Of a stretch of DNA of 64,000 nucleotides, positions 1 through 8,260 are shown in pieces. Each line of letters begins with the position of its first letter. Within the stretch, counting starts at the first letter, position 1. A program made the position numbers and the translations under genes. This stretch comes from CAZTCJ01 sp964612085 (GTDB lineage Bacteria > Pseudomonadota > Alphaproteobacteria > JAJFIK01): assembly GCA_964612085.1 (NCBI GenBank), contig CAZTCJ010000002.1:42937-106936 (forward strand), in the 5' to 3' direction. The notes beneath the pieces were generated by a model that saw only the letters and a program-made list of their open reading frames with translations, was not told where the DNA came from and ran no database searches.

Positions 1-148
1 ATGGACCGGTATCGGCCCGGCCCAGATCCGGCCGCGGTTCCACGGGCAATTCAGTGCGGTTCTTCAAGGCGAAATAGGCCCCGGCCACGATGGCGGGAAA
101 CAGGATGATCCAAATGATGAGATGGCTCCGGCGATGGGCGCGTTTCAT
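1..148 (-). CDS. partial small membrane protein (N-terminal 49 codons)
   Basis: This is the 5' part of a minus-strand gene that runs off the left edge. The visible codons give a basic start (MKRAHRRSH), one hydrophobic helix of about 20 residues and then a polar stretch rich in Pro and Arg. This suggests an N-in single-pass membrane protein. Its ATG lies 4 nt after the stop of the 75-residue membrane protein upstream, so it is probably the third gene of the operon that begins with the Rieske-TPP fusion. I do not recognise the family, and the C-terminus is not visible. Confidence 0.6.
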   Translation of the reverse strand, partial: MKRAHRRSHLIIWIILFPAIVAGAYFALKNRTELPVEPRPDLGRADTGP

Positions 149-152
149 GGGG

Positions 153-380
153 TCATGCCTCCTCTTCCGCGGGCGCGCCGGCGATCCATTTCATGACCAT
201 GAGCGGCCAAAGCGCCATCAAGCCCGGCAGGAACAAGAGCCGGACGGATGTCTTCACGCCTTTCGCATCGGGATTGACGCGGCCCAGACCCAGAAAGGCG
301 ATCAGCAGCCCGACGATCAGCCCGATGGCGCAATAAAGGCCCAGAATGGTGACCAGCAGTTCGGCGGTGGCGAGGGACAT
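153..380 (-). CDS. small two-helix membrane protein, unknown function
   Basis: A 75-residue protein with two hydrophobic segments, residues about 5-32 and 46-66, and an acidic C-terminus (EEEA). The first segment is glycine-rich (GLIVGLLIAFLGLG). Its start codon overlaps the stop of the Rieske-TPP fusion by one base (TGATG), which points to translational coupling. A membrane partner for the fusion enzyme is therefore likely, for example as an anchor or as a route for electrons to quinone, but that is inference. No family recognised. Confidence 0.65.
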   Translation of the reverse strand: MSLATAELLVTILGLYCAIGLIVGLLIAFLGLGRVNPDAKGVKTSVRLLFLPGLMALWPLMVMKWIAGAPAEEEA

Positions 381-2374
381 CAGATCAGCTCCACATCCTG
401 ACAGACTTCCACAAGGGCCGGACCGTCCGCGGCGAGGCCCGTGCGCAGGGCGTCATCCAGATCCTCGATACGCTCGACCCGGATACCGATACCGCCACAC
501 AGCTTAGCATAGTCGGCGAAGTTCGGGTTGTGCAGGCTCGTCTGCCAGACCGGCCACTGGCCCGCCCGCTGTTCCTTGGAGATCTTTCCGAGTTCGGAAT
601 TGTTGAGCATCACATGGGTGATGTTCATGCCGTATTTCACCGCCGTGGTGAACTCGCCCATATACTGGCCGAAGCCGCCATCGCCAGAGACCGACACCAC
701 CTTGCGGTTCCGCCCACCCGGCGCCGCGCCCGCCTTGACGGCCGCCCAGGCGCCCATGGCCGCCGGGAAGGCAAAGCCGATGGAGCCCAGATAGCCCGAC
801 ATCAGTACCGACTGGTTCTTGGGCTCGAAATAGCGGCCGAAGGAATAGGTGTTGTTGCCCACATCGACGGCGATCACCGCATCGTCCGGGATCAGACGGG
901 TCAGCGACTCGAAGACGGCGGCGGATGACAGGCCCCGGCCCCGGTTATCGGTTACGCGGCTCGCCTTTTCCGCCCGCCAGTAGCCCCAGCGTTCTTGAAG
1001 TTCCGCCCGCTGATCGATGCGCTCCGGATTGTCCTTGGCGCGGGCGCGCATGAGCGTGGCGGTGACCGCGCAGTCGCCCCAGACCGGCGCATGGACCATG
1101 TGGAACTTGCCCAGCGCCATCTGATCGAAATCCACCTGGATCAGGATCTTTTTCGGGTCGATGCCCGTGTGATCGGAGAAGGACGAGCCGAACACGAGGA
1201 TCACGTCGCTTTCGTTCATGAACCAGGAGGCGATGGGCGTGCCGGAGCGTCCGAGCACGCCGGCCGCCAGCGGATTATCGTCCGCGATCTGCCCTTTGCC
1301 TTTGAAGGTGGTCAGCACCGGCGCGTCGAGTTCCTCCGCCAGGGCGGTGATGGCGCCCATGGCGTCGCGCGCGCCATAGCCTGCCACGATGATCGGGCGT
1401 TTGGCCTGGTTGAGAAAGCGCATGGCCTGATCGAGGGCATCGTCCGGCGGCGCGATACGCGAATCGCCGACCCGGCCTTTCGGGTTCGAGGGGCGCGCGC
1501 CTTCGGGCGCGGGCAGGGTCTGGACCTCGTCGGGGAAGATCAGATGGGCCACGTCCCGCTTGATGGTGGCGTTCTTGAGCGCCAGCGTCATCAGTTCCGC
1601 ATGGTCGCTGTTGGGCAGCACGGTTTGGCTGAAGGCGGAGACCGCCTCGAAGGCCGAGGCCAGATCGATGTCCTGGAAGGCGCCGGGGCCGAACACTTGC
1701 GTGTTCACCTGGCCGGTGAGCGCCAGCACAGGCGCGCGGTCCACCTTGGCGTCCCACAGGCCGGTCAGGAGATTGGTGGCGCCGGGCCCGGCGATGGTCA
1801 GGCAGGCGGCGGGCTTGCCCGAGAGCTTGGCGTAACCGGAACAGGCGAACGCCGCCGCGCCTTCATGGCGGATGCCGATGAAGTCGATCTCGCCTGCTTC
1901 TTCCCGGCGGCGGATGGCGTCGGCCAGGCCCAGATTGGAATGGCCCACCATGCCGAAGACATGGGTGACGCCCCAGCGCACCATGGTCTCGGCCATGATG
2001 TCGGTGACCGTGGCCTCGTGTGCGGGCCGTTTCGGCACGCCCACATAAATGCCGTCGGCGCGTTCCTCCACCGGGTAGGTGGGAATGCCGTCGTCATGGC
2101 TGCCGGGGGAGGTGCCGTCGCGCGGATCGAAATCCCAGCCATGCCAGGGGCAGCGCAGCCAGCACTTGCCTTCCGCGCCGAATTCGATGGAGCCTTCGCC
2201 GAGCGGCCCGCCCTGGTGGGGGCACTTGTTGTCCACTGCGTAATGGGCGCCGCCGACCTTCGAGAGGGCAACCGTGATCAGCCCGGCGGCGGCGCTTTTG
2301 ACCCGCCCGTCCTGCAGTTCGCCGGTTTCCGCGACCTTGAACCAGTCCAGATTCTGGTCCGCTTGCGTTGTCAT
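380..2374 (-). CDS. Rieske [2Fe-2S] domain fused to thiamine-pyrophosphate-dependent oxidase/decarboxylase
   Basis: The predicted protein has 664 residues. Residues 1-115 form a Rieske ferredoxin-like domain with cluster ligands C51/H53 (CPHQGG) and C75/H78 (CPWHGW). From about residue 120 it follows the acetolactate synthase/pyruvate oxidase (PoxB-like) family. The catalytic Glu171 is present (RHEGAAAFACSGYAK), and a GDG...NN cofactor motif lies in the C-terminal third (SGDGGFGQYMG...LNN). It therefore looks like an active TPP enzyme that decarboxylates a 2-oxo acid and could pass electrons to its own Rieske centre. The substrate is not known. I chose the ATG at 2374 because GAGGGGA sits just upstream; an in-frame start at 2461 would add 29 residues unlike the family. 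It is divergent from the Rieske-GltB-like gene and coupled to a small membrane protein. Confidence 0.85.
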   Translation of the reverse strand: MTTQADQNLDWFKVAETGELQDGRVKSAAAGLITVALSKVGGAHYAVDNKCPHQGGPLGEGSIEFGAEGKCWLRCPWHGWDFDPRDGTSPGSHDDGIPTYPVEERADGIYVGVPKRPAHEATVTDIMAETMVRWGVTHVFGMVGHSNLGLADAIRRREEAGEIDFIGIRHEGAAAFACSGYAKLSGKPAACLTIAGPGATNLLTGLWDAKVDRAPVLALTGQVNTQVFGPGAFQDIDLASAFEAVSAFSQTVLPNSDHAELMTLALKNATIKRDVAHLIFPDEVQTLPAPEGARPSNPKGRVGDSRIAPPDDALDQAMRFLNQAKRPIIVAGYGARDAMGAITALAEELDAPVLTTFKGKGQIADDNPLAAGVLGRSGTPIASWFMNESDVILVFGSSFSDHTGIDPKKILIQVDFDQMALGKFHMVHAPVWGDCAVTATLMRARAKDNPERIDQRAELQERWGYWRAEKASRVTDNRGRGLSSAAVFESLTRLIPDDAVIAVDVGNNTYSFGRYFEPKNQSVLMSGYLGSIGFAFPAAMGAWAAVKAGAAPGGRNRKVVSVSGDGGFGQYMGEFTTAVKYGMNITHVMLNNSELGKISKEQRAGQWPVWQTSLHNPNFADYAKLCGGIGIRVERIEDLDDALRTGLAADGPALVEVCQDVELI

Positions 2375-2516
2375 GATGTGTCCCCTCGTCGTGGCAGGCC
2401 CCCATGCGCCAGTCTTTAAACTCTGGCTTGAGGCAATCAGACCGATGCTAGCCGCACGCACCGGTTCGGGCCAGTATTGACCATCATTCCCGCACGTTAT
2501 GACGGCCGTTTGTAAA

Positions 2517-2536
2517 CTGCATGTGTATTCATGCAG
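2517..2536. promoter_or_regulatory. 20-bp inverted repeat between divergent Rieske-fusion genes (candidate operator)
   Basis: Two perfect 7-bp arms, CTGCATG and CATGCAG, flank the 6-bp spacer TGTATT. The repeat lies in the 237-nt gap between the divergent starts at 2374 and 2612. A TTGACG hexamer follows at about 2553 on the plus strand. The symmetry, length and position fit a dimeric regulator that controls both genes. The regulator is unknown; the XRE gene at 4274-4966 is the nearest candidate, by position only. Confidence 0.5.
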
Positions 2537-2611
2537 CCCACATTCCCGTGATTTGACGGATTAAGTCGATTATGAACGTGCAAGAGATCCAATCAGAGGG
2601 AGGACGGTCGC

Positions 2612-4243
2612 GTGAAGACCAAAACCGCAATCGCGAAATGGGACGAATTGGACGACCGCAAGCCGGCCTATGCCTGCGTGGCCAATGTGGATCTGGTGGT
2701 GATCCGTTATGACGACGCGGTCTCCGTCCTGTACGGCCGCTGTCTGCACCGGGGGGCGCTTTTGTCCGACGGCTTTGTGCGCGGCGACGATCTCGTGTGC
2801 GGCGTGCACAATTGGGACTATCGATTCCGCACCGGCGTCAGCGCTTACAACAATGAGGAAGCGCTTCACAAGTTCACGGCCATCGTGGAAGACGGCTCGG
2901 TCTATGTGGATGCGGACGAAATCGCGGCCTGGGAGAAAACCTATCCGCAGGCCTATGACCGCGACGCCTATCTCGGTCTGTACCAGGATCATCATGGCGG
3001 GCCAGAGGAGCCCCACAACGCATTGATCCAGGAACTGGCGCGCAACGGGCTCAAATCCTTCGGCCATCACGGGCCGGTCGAGGCCATGGGCGTGCCCTAT
3101 GACGAGTTGCCCCGGTGGGACGATATCCAGTTCGTGACCGCCCAGCTTCACCGCATGCCGCTGCTCGACGAGGAACCGGTGGGCAGCGATGTGGTGATCG
3201 GGCCCAAGGCGAAAAAGCCTCTGAAACTCGATATCCCGCTCTTCGTCTCGGATATGAGCTTCGGGGCGCTGTCGGCGGAGGCCAAGATCGCGCTCGCCAG
3301 AGGCGCGGAGCTGGCGGGCACGGGCATCTGTTCGGGCGAGGGCGGCATGCTGCCCGACGAACAGGAAGCCAACGGACGGTATTTTTACGAACTGGCCTCG
3401 GGCCGGTTCGGCTTCGACTGGGACAAGGTCATGAAGACCCAGGCCTTCCATTTCAAGGGCGGCCAGGGAGCCAAGACCGGCACCGGCGGGCATTTGCCCG
3501 GGCACAAGGTGGTCGGCCAGATCGCCGAGGTCCGTGGACTGAAGGAAGGCGAGGCGGCGATCTCGCCCTCCCGGTTCCCAGACTGGACCTCGCCCGAGCA
3601 GATCCGCGATTTCGCCGAGGAGGTGCGGTCGCGGACCGGCGGCATTCCGATCGGCTATAAGCTCTCGGCCCAGAGTATCGAGAAGGATATCGACACGGCC
3701 CTGGCGATCGGCGTGGATTACATCATTCTCGATGGCCGGGGCGGCGGTACGGGTGCGGCGCCCCTCATCTTCCGGGACAATATCTCGGTGCCGACCATTC
3801 CGGCCCTGGCGCGGGCGCGGCGCCATCTGGACCGGCTGGAGCGTAGCGACATCACGCTGGTGATCACCGGCGGCCTGCGCACGCCCATGGATTTCGCCAA
3901 GGCGCTGGCTTTGGGCGCGGATGCGGTCGCCATCGCCAATGCCGCGATCCAGGCCGTCGGCTGTATCGGCATGCGCGCCTGCAACACCAATAATTGTCCG
4001 GTGGGCGTCACATCCATGAAGGATCATCTGCGGGCGCGGCTCGAGATCGAAAAATCGGCGCTCCGGCTCAAGAATTTCCTGGAGGCGTCCACCGAGCTCA
4101 TGAAGGTCATGGCCCGGGCCTGCGGACGGCGTCATCTCTCGGAGTTCGCCGTGGACGATCTTGTGACGTGGAAGGAAGAAATGGCGCGGCTGTCGGGCGT
4201 CGCCTATGGCGGGGTGGGGGACAGCGCCGGTCTTTCGGCCTGA
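2612..4243 (+). CDS. Rieske domain fused to FMN-binding glutamate-synthase-like domain
   Basis: The predicted protein has 543 residues and starts at GTG, with GAGGGAGGACG upstream. Residues 20-95 carry a Rieske-type motif: C44/H46 (CLHRG) and C63/H66 (CGVHNWDY). Residues about 150-520 match the GltB-type FMN barrel. They include the phosphate-binding glycine loop (DGRGGGTGAAP) and the [3Fe-4S] signature C451-x5-C457-x4-C462 (CIGMRACNTNNC). The glutaminase domain and the other parts of full GltB are absent, so this belongs to the FMN-binding glutamate synthase family protein group, whose reaction is mostly unassigned. An FMN centre, a 3Fe-4S centre and a Rieske centre in one chain imply internal electron transfer. 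It is transcribed away from the Rieske-TPP fusion. Confidence 0.88.
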   Translation: MKTKTAIAKWDELDDRKPAYACVANVDLVVIRYDDAVSVLYGRCLHRGALLSDGFVRGDDLVCGVHNWDYRFRTGVSAYNNEEALHKFTAIVEDGSVYVDADEIAAWEKTYPQAYDRDAYLGLYQDHHGGPEEPHNALIQELARNGLKSFGHHGPVEAMGVPYDELPRWDDIQFVTAQLHRMPLLDEEPVGSDVVIGPKAKKPLKLDIPLFVSDMSFGALSAEAKIALARGAELAGTGICSGEGGMLPDEQEANGRYFYELASGRFGFDWDKVMKTQAFHFKGGQGAKTGTGGHLPGHKVVGQIAEVRGLKEGEAAISPSRFPDWTSPEQIRDFAEEVRSRTGGIPIGYKLSAQSIEKDIDTALAIGVDYIILDGRGGGTGAAPLIFRDNISVPTIPALARARRHLDRLERSDITLVITGGLRTPMDFAKALALGADAVAIANAAIQAVGCIGMRACNTNNCPVGVTSMKDHLRARLEIEKSALRLKNFLEASTELMKVMARACGRRHLSEFAVDDLVTWKEEMARLSGVAYGGVGDSAGLSA

Positions 4244-4273
4244 ACCGCGCCCCCGCCCCGTCTTATCTGAACG

Positions 4274-4966
4274 TCATGCGAAATGCGGCCCGCACAGTCT
4301 GCGGGCGGCATCCGCGCCTGTGATCATGGCAAGACAGGGCGAGCAGGCCACGATATTCGTGGCCTCCAGCGAAGGCGCGCCCAAAGGCCCGTGCAGCTTG
4401 ATCCGCAAGTTCTGTCCGCCCGCCTGCACGCGGCGCACGTGACGCGCGCCATTCGTCAGTGTAATGAGGCAAATCATGCCGTCGAAAGCGGTGATCGAAC
4501 TGTCGTCGCGCTGTTCGAAATAGAAGGTGGCGCCCGCGAAGAAATCGCACCGGTTGGCGGTCTCGCGCCGGATGGCGATGACCCGGTCCGGGCTGCAGCC
4601 GCGCGGTATGGGAACGACGGTGACGTCCCGCGTCCCGGGCACGCGGGCCTCGGTTTTTCTGTCGTCTACGGACCAACTGTCCGTCAGAAATCCGTTTACC
4701 GGGACCATGCGCGCTGGTGCGATGAGATCGAGCACGTCGCAGCCGAACGCGCGGCTTAAGCGTTCGACCCATTCGATGGTAAGCCGCCGTTCGCCATTCT
4801 CCAGCTTCATGACCTGTGCGGCAGTGGTGCCGGCGCCTCTTGCCGTCTGTGCGAGGGTCATACCGAGTTCCTGACGCATACGCCGAATCACCCTTGGGCA
4901 ATCAAGGCGTGGTCCGTCGTTTTGCATGGTGTGCACAGGATGCGTATAGGGCAATGTATCTGTCAT
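4274..4966 (-). CDS. XRE-family transcriptional regulator
   Basis: Residues about 24-82 form a Cro/CI helix-turn-helix (RRMRQELGMTLAQTARGAGT, then VMKLENGERRL). The C-terminal half (FDGMICLITLTNGARHVRRVQ...) resembles the beta-rich S24/LexA-like fold of CI-type repressors. I see no clear Ser-Lys protease dyad, so ligand sensing rather than self-cleavage is more likely. The start at 4966 is chosen over 4996 because GGCGGGA precedes it. The gene is convergent with the Rieske-GltB-like gene. It may regulate that locus, but this rests only on position. Confidence 0.75.
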   Translation of the reverse strand: MTDTLPYTHPVHTMQNDGPRLDCPRVIRRMRQELGMTLAQTARGAGTTAAQVMKLENGERRLTIEWVERLSRAFGCDVLDLIAPARMVPVNGFLTDSWSVDDRKTEARVPGTRDVTVVPIPRGCSPDRVIAIRRETANRCDFFAGATFYFEQRDDSSITAFDGMICLITLTNGARHVRRVQAGGQNLRIKLHGPLGAPSLEATNIVACSPCLAMITGADAARRLCGPHFA

Positions 4967-5412
4967 GGTTCCCGCCGTTGCCTTTGACGATGACATGGCT
5001 GTTTAACGGTCAGCCGGGAATATTCCCGGCACTGATGTGCCCCTTAATTTCTAATATGCGATGGGTATTGGAGGCGCGAGTGATCGGCATCACCAGAGCA
5101 CAGAACCAGCGGAAATTGAGATGAAATCGCGGTAATTCGAACTGATCCGGCACCCTGTTTCAGCGTATGCGTGCCTTCCGGTTGTGTGTGTATTTACAGC
5201 CCTGTCATTTTTAATCTTCTGCCCTGATAAATTGCTTCAGCCGTTTTGTTAAGACTTGGAAATGATCTGCTCGGAGAGCGCCGATCTGCACGTACACCTC
5301 AGGTTGGTACTGTATAAAGCGGGTATGTGACGCTTAAAGAAGAGCCGCACTTAAACGATTCACGCGGCCGGCAAGGTGCAGTGCACGGATGGTTTTGTGA
5401 TGAAATACCGCG
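4967..5412. other. intergenic region, less GC-rich than its surroundings
   Basis: About 450 nt lie between the start of the XRE gene and the stop of the DUF429-like gene. The sequence is visibly richer in A/T than the flanks (for example around 5150-5260). I found no convincing ORF with a ribosome-binding site, no strong hairpin and no tRNA. It must hold the promoter of the XRE gene and the 3' end signals of the gene at 5413. Confidence 0.5.
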
Positions 5413-6315
5413 TTAGATGACACCCAGTATCCAGGCCTCTTCCGTTGTGATGGCGCGCGCCATGGCGGCGGAGGGATGTCGCGGGCCTTTGAAAAGCTCC
5501 GCGAGACGGCCGGTCCGGTCCAGGGCCGCCAGCTCGGACACAACCGCCGAGACCTGGGCCGCGTCCTTGATGACACCGTCCGGAGCACTTTTGCACCAAA
5601 CGCTCGGATAGATTTCCGCAAACGCAAAATGAACCTCCGGACTGGGGGACATGAGACCGGTCTCGAAGGGCCAGACCGCGCTCACTTGGCGCCAACGGGG
5701 ATCCGAGCGCAGACGGGAGACCACGGGCAGGCCGGTCAGGACCTGGCTGCCGACGGACCCGGTCGTATAAAGCTTCCAGACCGGCTGGGCGCGGGGCACG
5801 GCCCCATCCGCATGACGGCGTTCGGCGATGTCGTCCTCGCCATGGCGGCGGTCCCGTTTCTGGGTCAGATAAGGGCCGGCGGCGCGGGGCGGGCAGCCCC
5901 AGAACGGAAAGGGGCCGCCTGACAGGCGTTTGTTAAGAGCCGCCGCGACATCGAACCGGTTATTGGCATTGTCGGGGCTGTCTTCGATCTCAGCCGCCAA
6001 CAGACTCCAAAGCGCGCGCCAGGGTGGGCCGTCGAGCCCCAGCCTGCGGGCCGTGCCCGCCGGATAGCCGAACGGAAAATCAAAGCCCACCAGCACCCTG
6101 TCCCCGGCCTTGAGCCGGTCCGCGAGGCGGTCTTGCAGCAGCGCTTCGGCGTCTTGGCGCGTGGAGGGATTGGCCAGCGGGCGCAGACGGGATCCGGCCC
6201 GTTTCTCGGCGATCCAGATACTGTCCCGCCCTGTGCGGGGCGAGGCCGCCGCGCTCCAATCCACCATGATGTATGTGTCGAAGAGGCGGTTGTGACCGCC
6301 CTTGCGGGAAGCCAT
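5413..6315 (-). CDS. DUF429-like protein (predicted RNase H-fold), function unknown
   Basis: A 300-residue soluble protein. Features recalling the DUF429 group (an RNase H-like fold predicted to be a nuclease) are an Asp on a first beta strand (YIMVDWSAA, near residue 19), a second Asp in VLVGFDFPFGYP near residue 78, and a Glu-x-x-Pro strand (FAEIYPSVW) near residue 235. I infer the fold from these motifs only. It stands alone between an AT-richer gap and an outer-membrane protein, so context gives no role. Other annotations are possible. Confidence 0.5.
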   Translation of the reverse strand: MASRKGGHNRLFDTYIMVDWSAAASPRTGRDSIWIAEKRAGSRLRPLANPSTRQDAEALLQDRLADRLKAGDRVLVGFDFPFGYPAGTARRLGLDGPPWRALWSLLAAEIEDSPDNANNRFDVAAALNKRLSGGPFPFWGCPPRAAGPYLTQKRDRRHGEDDIAERRHADGAVPRAQPVWKLYTTGSVGSQVLTGLPVVSRLRSDPRWRQVSAVWPFETGLMSPSPEVHFAFAEIYPSVWCKSAPDGVIKDAAQVSAVVSELAALDRTGRLAELFKGPRHPSAAMARAITTEEAWILGVI

Positions 6316-6348
6316 GAACGGATCGGATTTAAGAGGAAAGACGGGCGG

Positions 6349-7035
6349 TCAGAACTTGCCGATCAGGCGGAATGACACGGTCGATTCCGTGTTCGGTGCC
6401 GTCGGGATCACGGAATCACGCAGTTCATAAGTGTAGTTCACGCTGCCCGAGAAGAAGGGCAGGAACTGGTAGGTGGCGATGAAACTCGCTTCGCCCGGCA
6501 ATTGATCAAGAGACTGATCCGTTAAACTCGGCGCGGCGATGAGGCCTTCCGCCGTCACCTGGAAGCGCGGCGTGACATAATAAGTGATGCCGCCGCCCAC
6601 CATGTCCTCGAAGACGCCCAAAAGGCTCAGCTCTTCGGTTTCCGCCAACCGGCGGCCCACGGAAGTGCTGAGCGAGAAGCTCTCGGAAAACCGCCAGTTG
6701 ATAGTGGCATCGCCGATCATGCCGGCCATGGGCTTGACGTTGGAGAAAATCGGTTCCTGCTCGATGTGATCGAGCGTCAAAAGCCCCGAAAAGCCCACGC
6801 CTGGAAAGGTGAAGCTCACATTCGGCTGGGTGCTCGTATAGGAGAAGGTCGAAAAATCGTCCTGCGGCAAGGCGGGCGGGCGGCTGACCCGTTCCACGTC
6901 AGGCACGCTCTCGTCGGTCAGCGTGAAGCCGGGCAGCACGAAACCTTCGTCGGCCGAAGCGCCGGACGCCGCTGCTGACAGGGCGCAAAAGGCCGCGCCA
7001 GCAAGCAATGCCGAAACGGCCCGCTTGCGGCGCAT
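6349..7035 (-). CDS. outer-membrane beta-barrel protein (exported)
   Basis: The start at 7035 follows AGGGGCAGG and gives a clean signal peptide (MRRKRAVSALLAGAAFCALS...ASA, cleavage near residue 28). The longer in-frame start at 7149 would place a 38-residue polar leader before it. The mature part alternates polar and hydrophobic residues (SYTSTQPNVSFTFPGVGF, FIATYQFLPFFSGSVNYTY) and ends in Phe (RLIGKF), the usual BamA recognition residue. This fits a small outer-membrane barrel of 10-12 strands. The substrate is unknown and the gene appears to stand alone. Confidence 0.65.
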   Translation of the reverse strand: MRRKRAVSALLAGAAFCALSAAASGASADEGFVLPGFTLTDESVPDVERVSRPPALPQDDFSTFSYTSTQPNVSFTFPGVGFSGLLTLDHIEQEPIFSNVKPMAGMIGDATINWRFSESFSLSTSVGRRLAETEELSLLGVFEDMVGGGITYYVTPRFQVTAEGLIAAPSLTDQSLDQLPGEASFIATYQFLPFFSGSVNYTYELRDSVIPTAPNTESTVSFRLIGKF

Positions 7036-7244
7036 GCCTGCCCCTGCAGCGCGCTGGCACACCGCCGCATCCTGCGGCTCATGTGCCTTATGAGGCATAT
7101 ATGGTTGGCCTGCTATCACGCACCGCTCCCAGTTACCGGAATCTAACAATAATCCTTCAGTTACACCGTCTCAAGCGCACCGCGCGTATTGCTGGGCGGT
7201 GTCGATTTAAGGTCACACTTTAAAGCGCTTGCGCCCCCTGCCGG

Positions 7245-8117
7245 TTAACCGGCCTCCGGCGGAATGGCGGCAATGGCCTCTTCCAGGGCCTTGAACGTGG
7301 GTTGAATGGGCGTTGGGACATTCCCGCGGCCCACTTCAACCGCGATTTGTGCAGCATTGCCATGCAAATGCGCGACCAGAACATCCCGTATGATGTGGTA
7401 AAACTGCGCTTCTTCTTCAATGACCTGTTTCAGGCGGGCGGCCAGGGGGCCGACGAAGCCGTAGGCCAGGAACACGCCCAGAAACGTGCCGACGAGCGCG
7501 CTGCCGATCATCTTGCCCAAGACCGCCGGCGGCTCGTTGATCGCCGACATGGTTTTCACGATTCCGAGCACCGCCGCCACGATCCCGAGCGCGGGCAGAC
7601 CGTCGGCCACGTTCTGAATGGCGCCGGCCGACGCCTCGGCCTCGTGATGGTGTTTTTCGAGTTGCTTCTCCATCGCATCCTCGAGCTGATGAGGATCCTC
7701 GAAATTCATGGTCATCATCCGCAAGGTGTCGCAGATGAAATGCATCACGTGATGGTCTTTCTGGATCTTGGGAAAGCGGGTGAAGATGCTGCTTTCGTCC
7801 GGGTTTTCGATGTGGGACTCCAGGGCGATCACCCCCTTGCTCTTCATCAGCTTGGTCAGCAGGAACAGCAGGCAGAGAAGATCGGTATAGTCCTCGGCCT
7901 TCCATTTGGGACCGGCAATGGCCTTGGCGAAGCCCGCCGCGCCCGCCTTGACGAACGGCATGCCGTTGGCGATCAAAAAGGCCCCGACCGCGGCCCCGCC
8001 GATCATCATCATCTCGAAAGGCAGCGCTTTGAGGATGACATCGAAATGGCCGCCTGCGAGGGTGAAGCCTCCGAACACCATCACCAGCACCACCACGAAA
8101 CCCGCAATCTGGAGCAT
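7245..8117 (-). CDS. motA: flagellar motor stator protein MotA
   Basis: A 290-residue protein of the MotA/TolQ/ExbB group. Four membrane segments lie at about residues 2-24, 32-52, 172-194 and 202-224. The C-terminal pair carries the conserved proline region (ADGLPALGIVAAVLGIVKTM, then LVGTFLGVFLAYGFVGPLA). The large loop between helices 2 and 3 is the cytoplasmic domain that touches FliG. The N-terminus (MLQIAGFVVVLVMVFGGF) matches the alphaproteobacterial form. The MotA4-MotB2 complex uses proton flow to turn the flagellum, but no motB or other flagellar gene is in this window. The gene diverges from the MFS gene. Confidence 0.92.
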   Translation of the reverse strand: MLQIAGFVVVLVMVFGGFTLAGGHFDVILKALPFEMMMIGGAAVGAFLIANGMPFVKAGAAGFAKAIAGPKWKAEDYTDLLCLLFLLTKLMKSKGVIALESHIENPDESSIFTRFPKIQKDHHVMHFICDTLRMMTMNFEDPHQLEDAMEKQLEKHHHEAEASAGAIQNVADGLPALGIVAAVLGIVKTMSAINEPPAVLGKMIGSALVGTFLGVFLAYGFVGPLAARLKQVIEEEAQFYHIIRDVLVAHLHGNAAQIAVEVGRGNVPTPIQPTFKALEEAIAAIPPEAG

Positions 8118-8260
8118 GCCGCGCCGATCCCATGCTGTTGGAAAAAGAGGGCTCAGTATTGAAGCGGTGTCTTTAAGGACGCGTGAACCGTGCTGTTTTG
8201 GTCGCAGAGGCGCGGCGGGCCGGCTGGCCCTATTCTGACGGTGCCGGAGGGCACCGGCAC

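Noticed and set aside
995..2419. 474-residue plus-strand ORF opposite the Rieske-TPP gene
   Set aside because: An antisense shadow of a conserved gene: His/Arg/Gly-rich composition and no domain.
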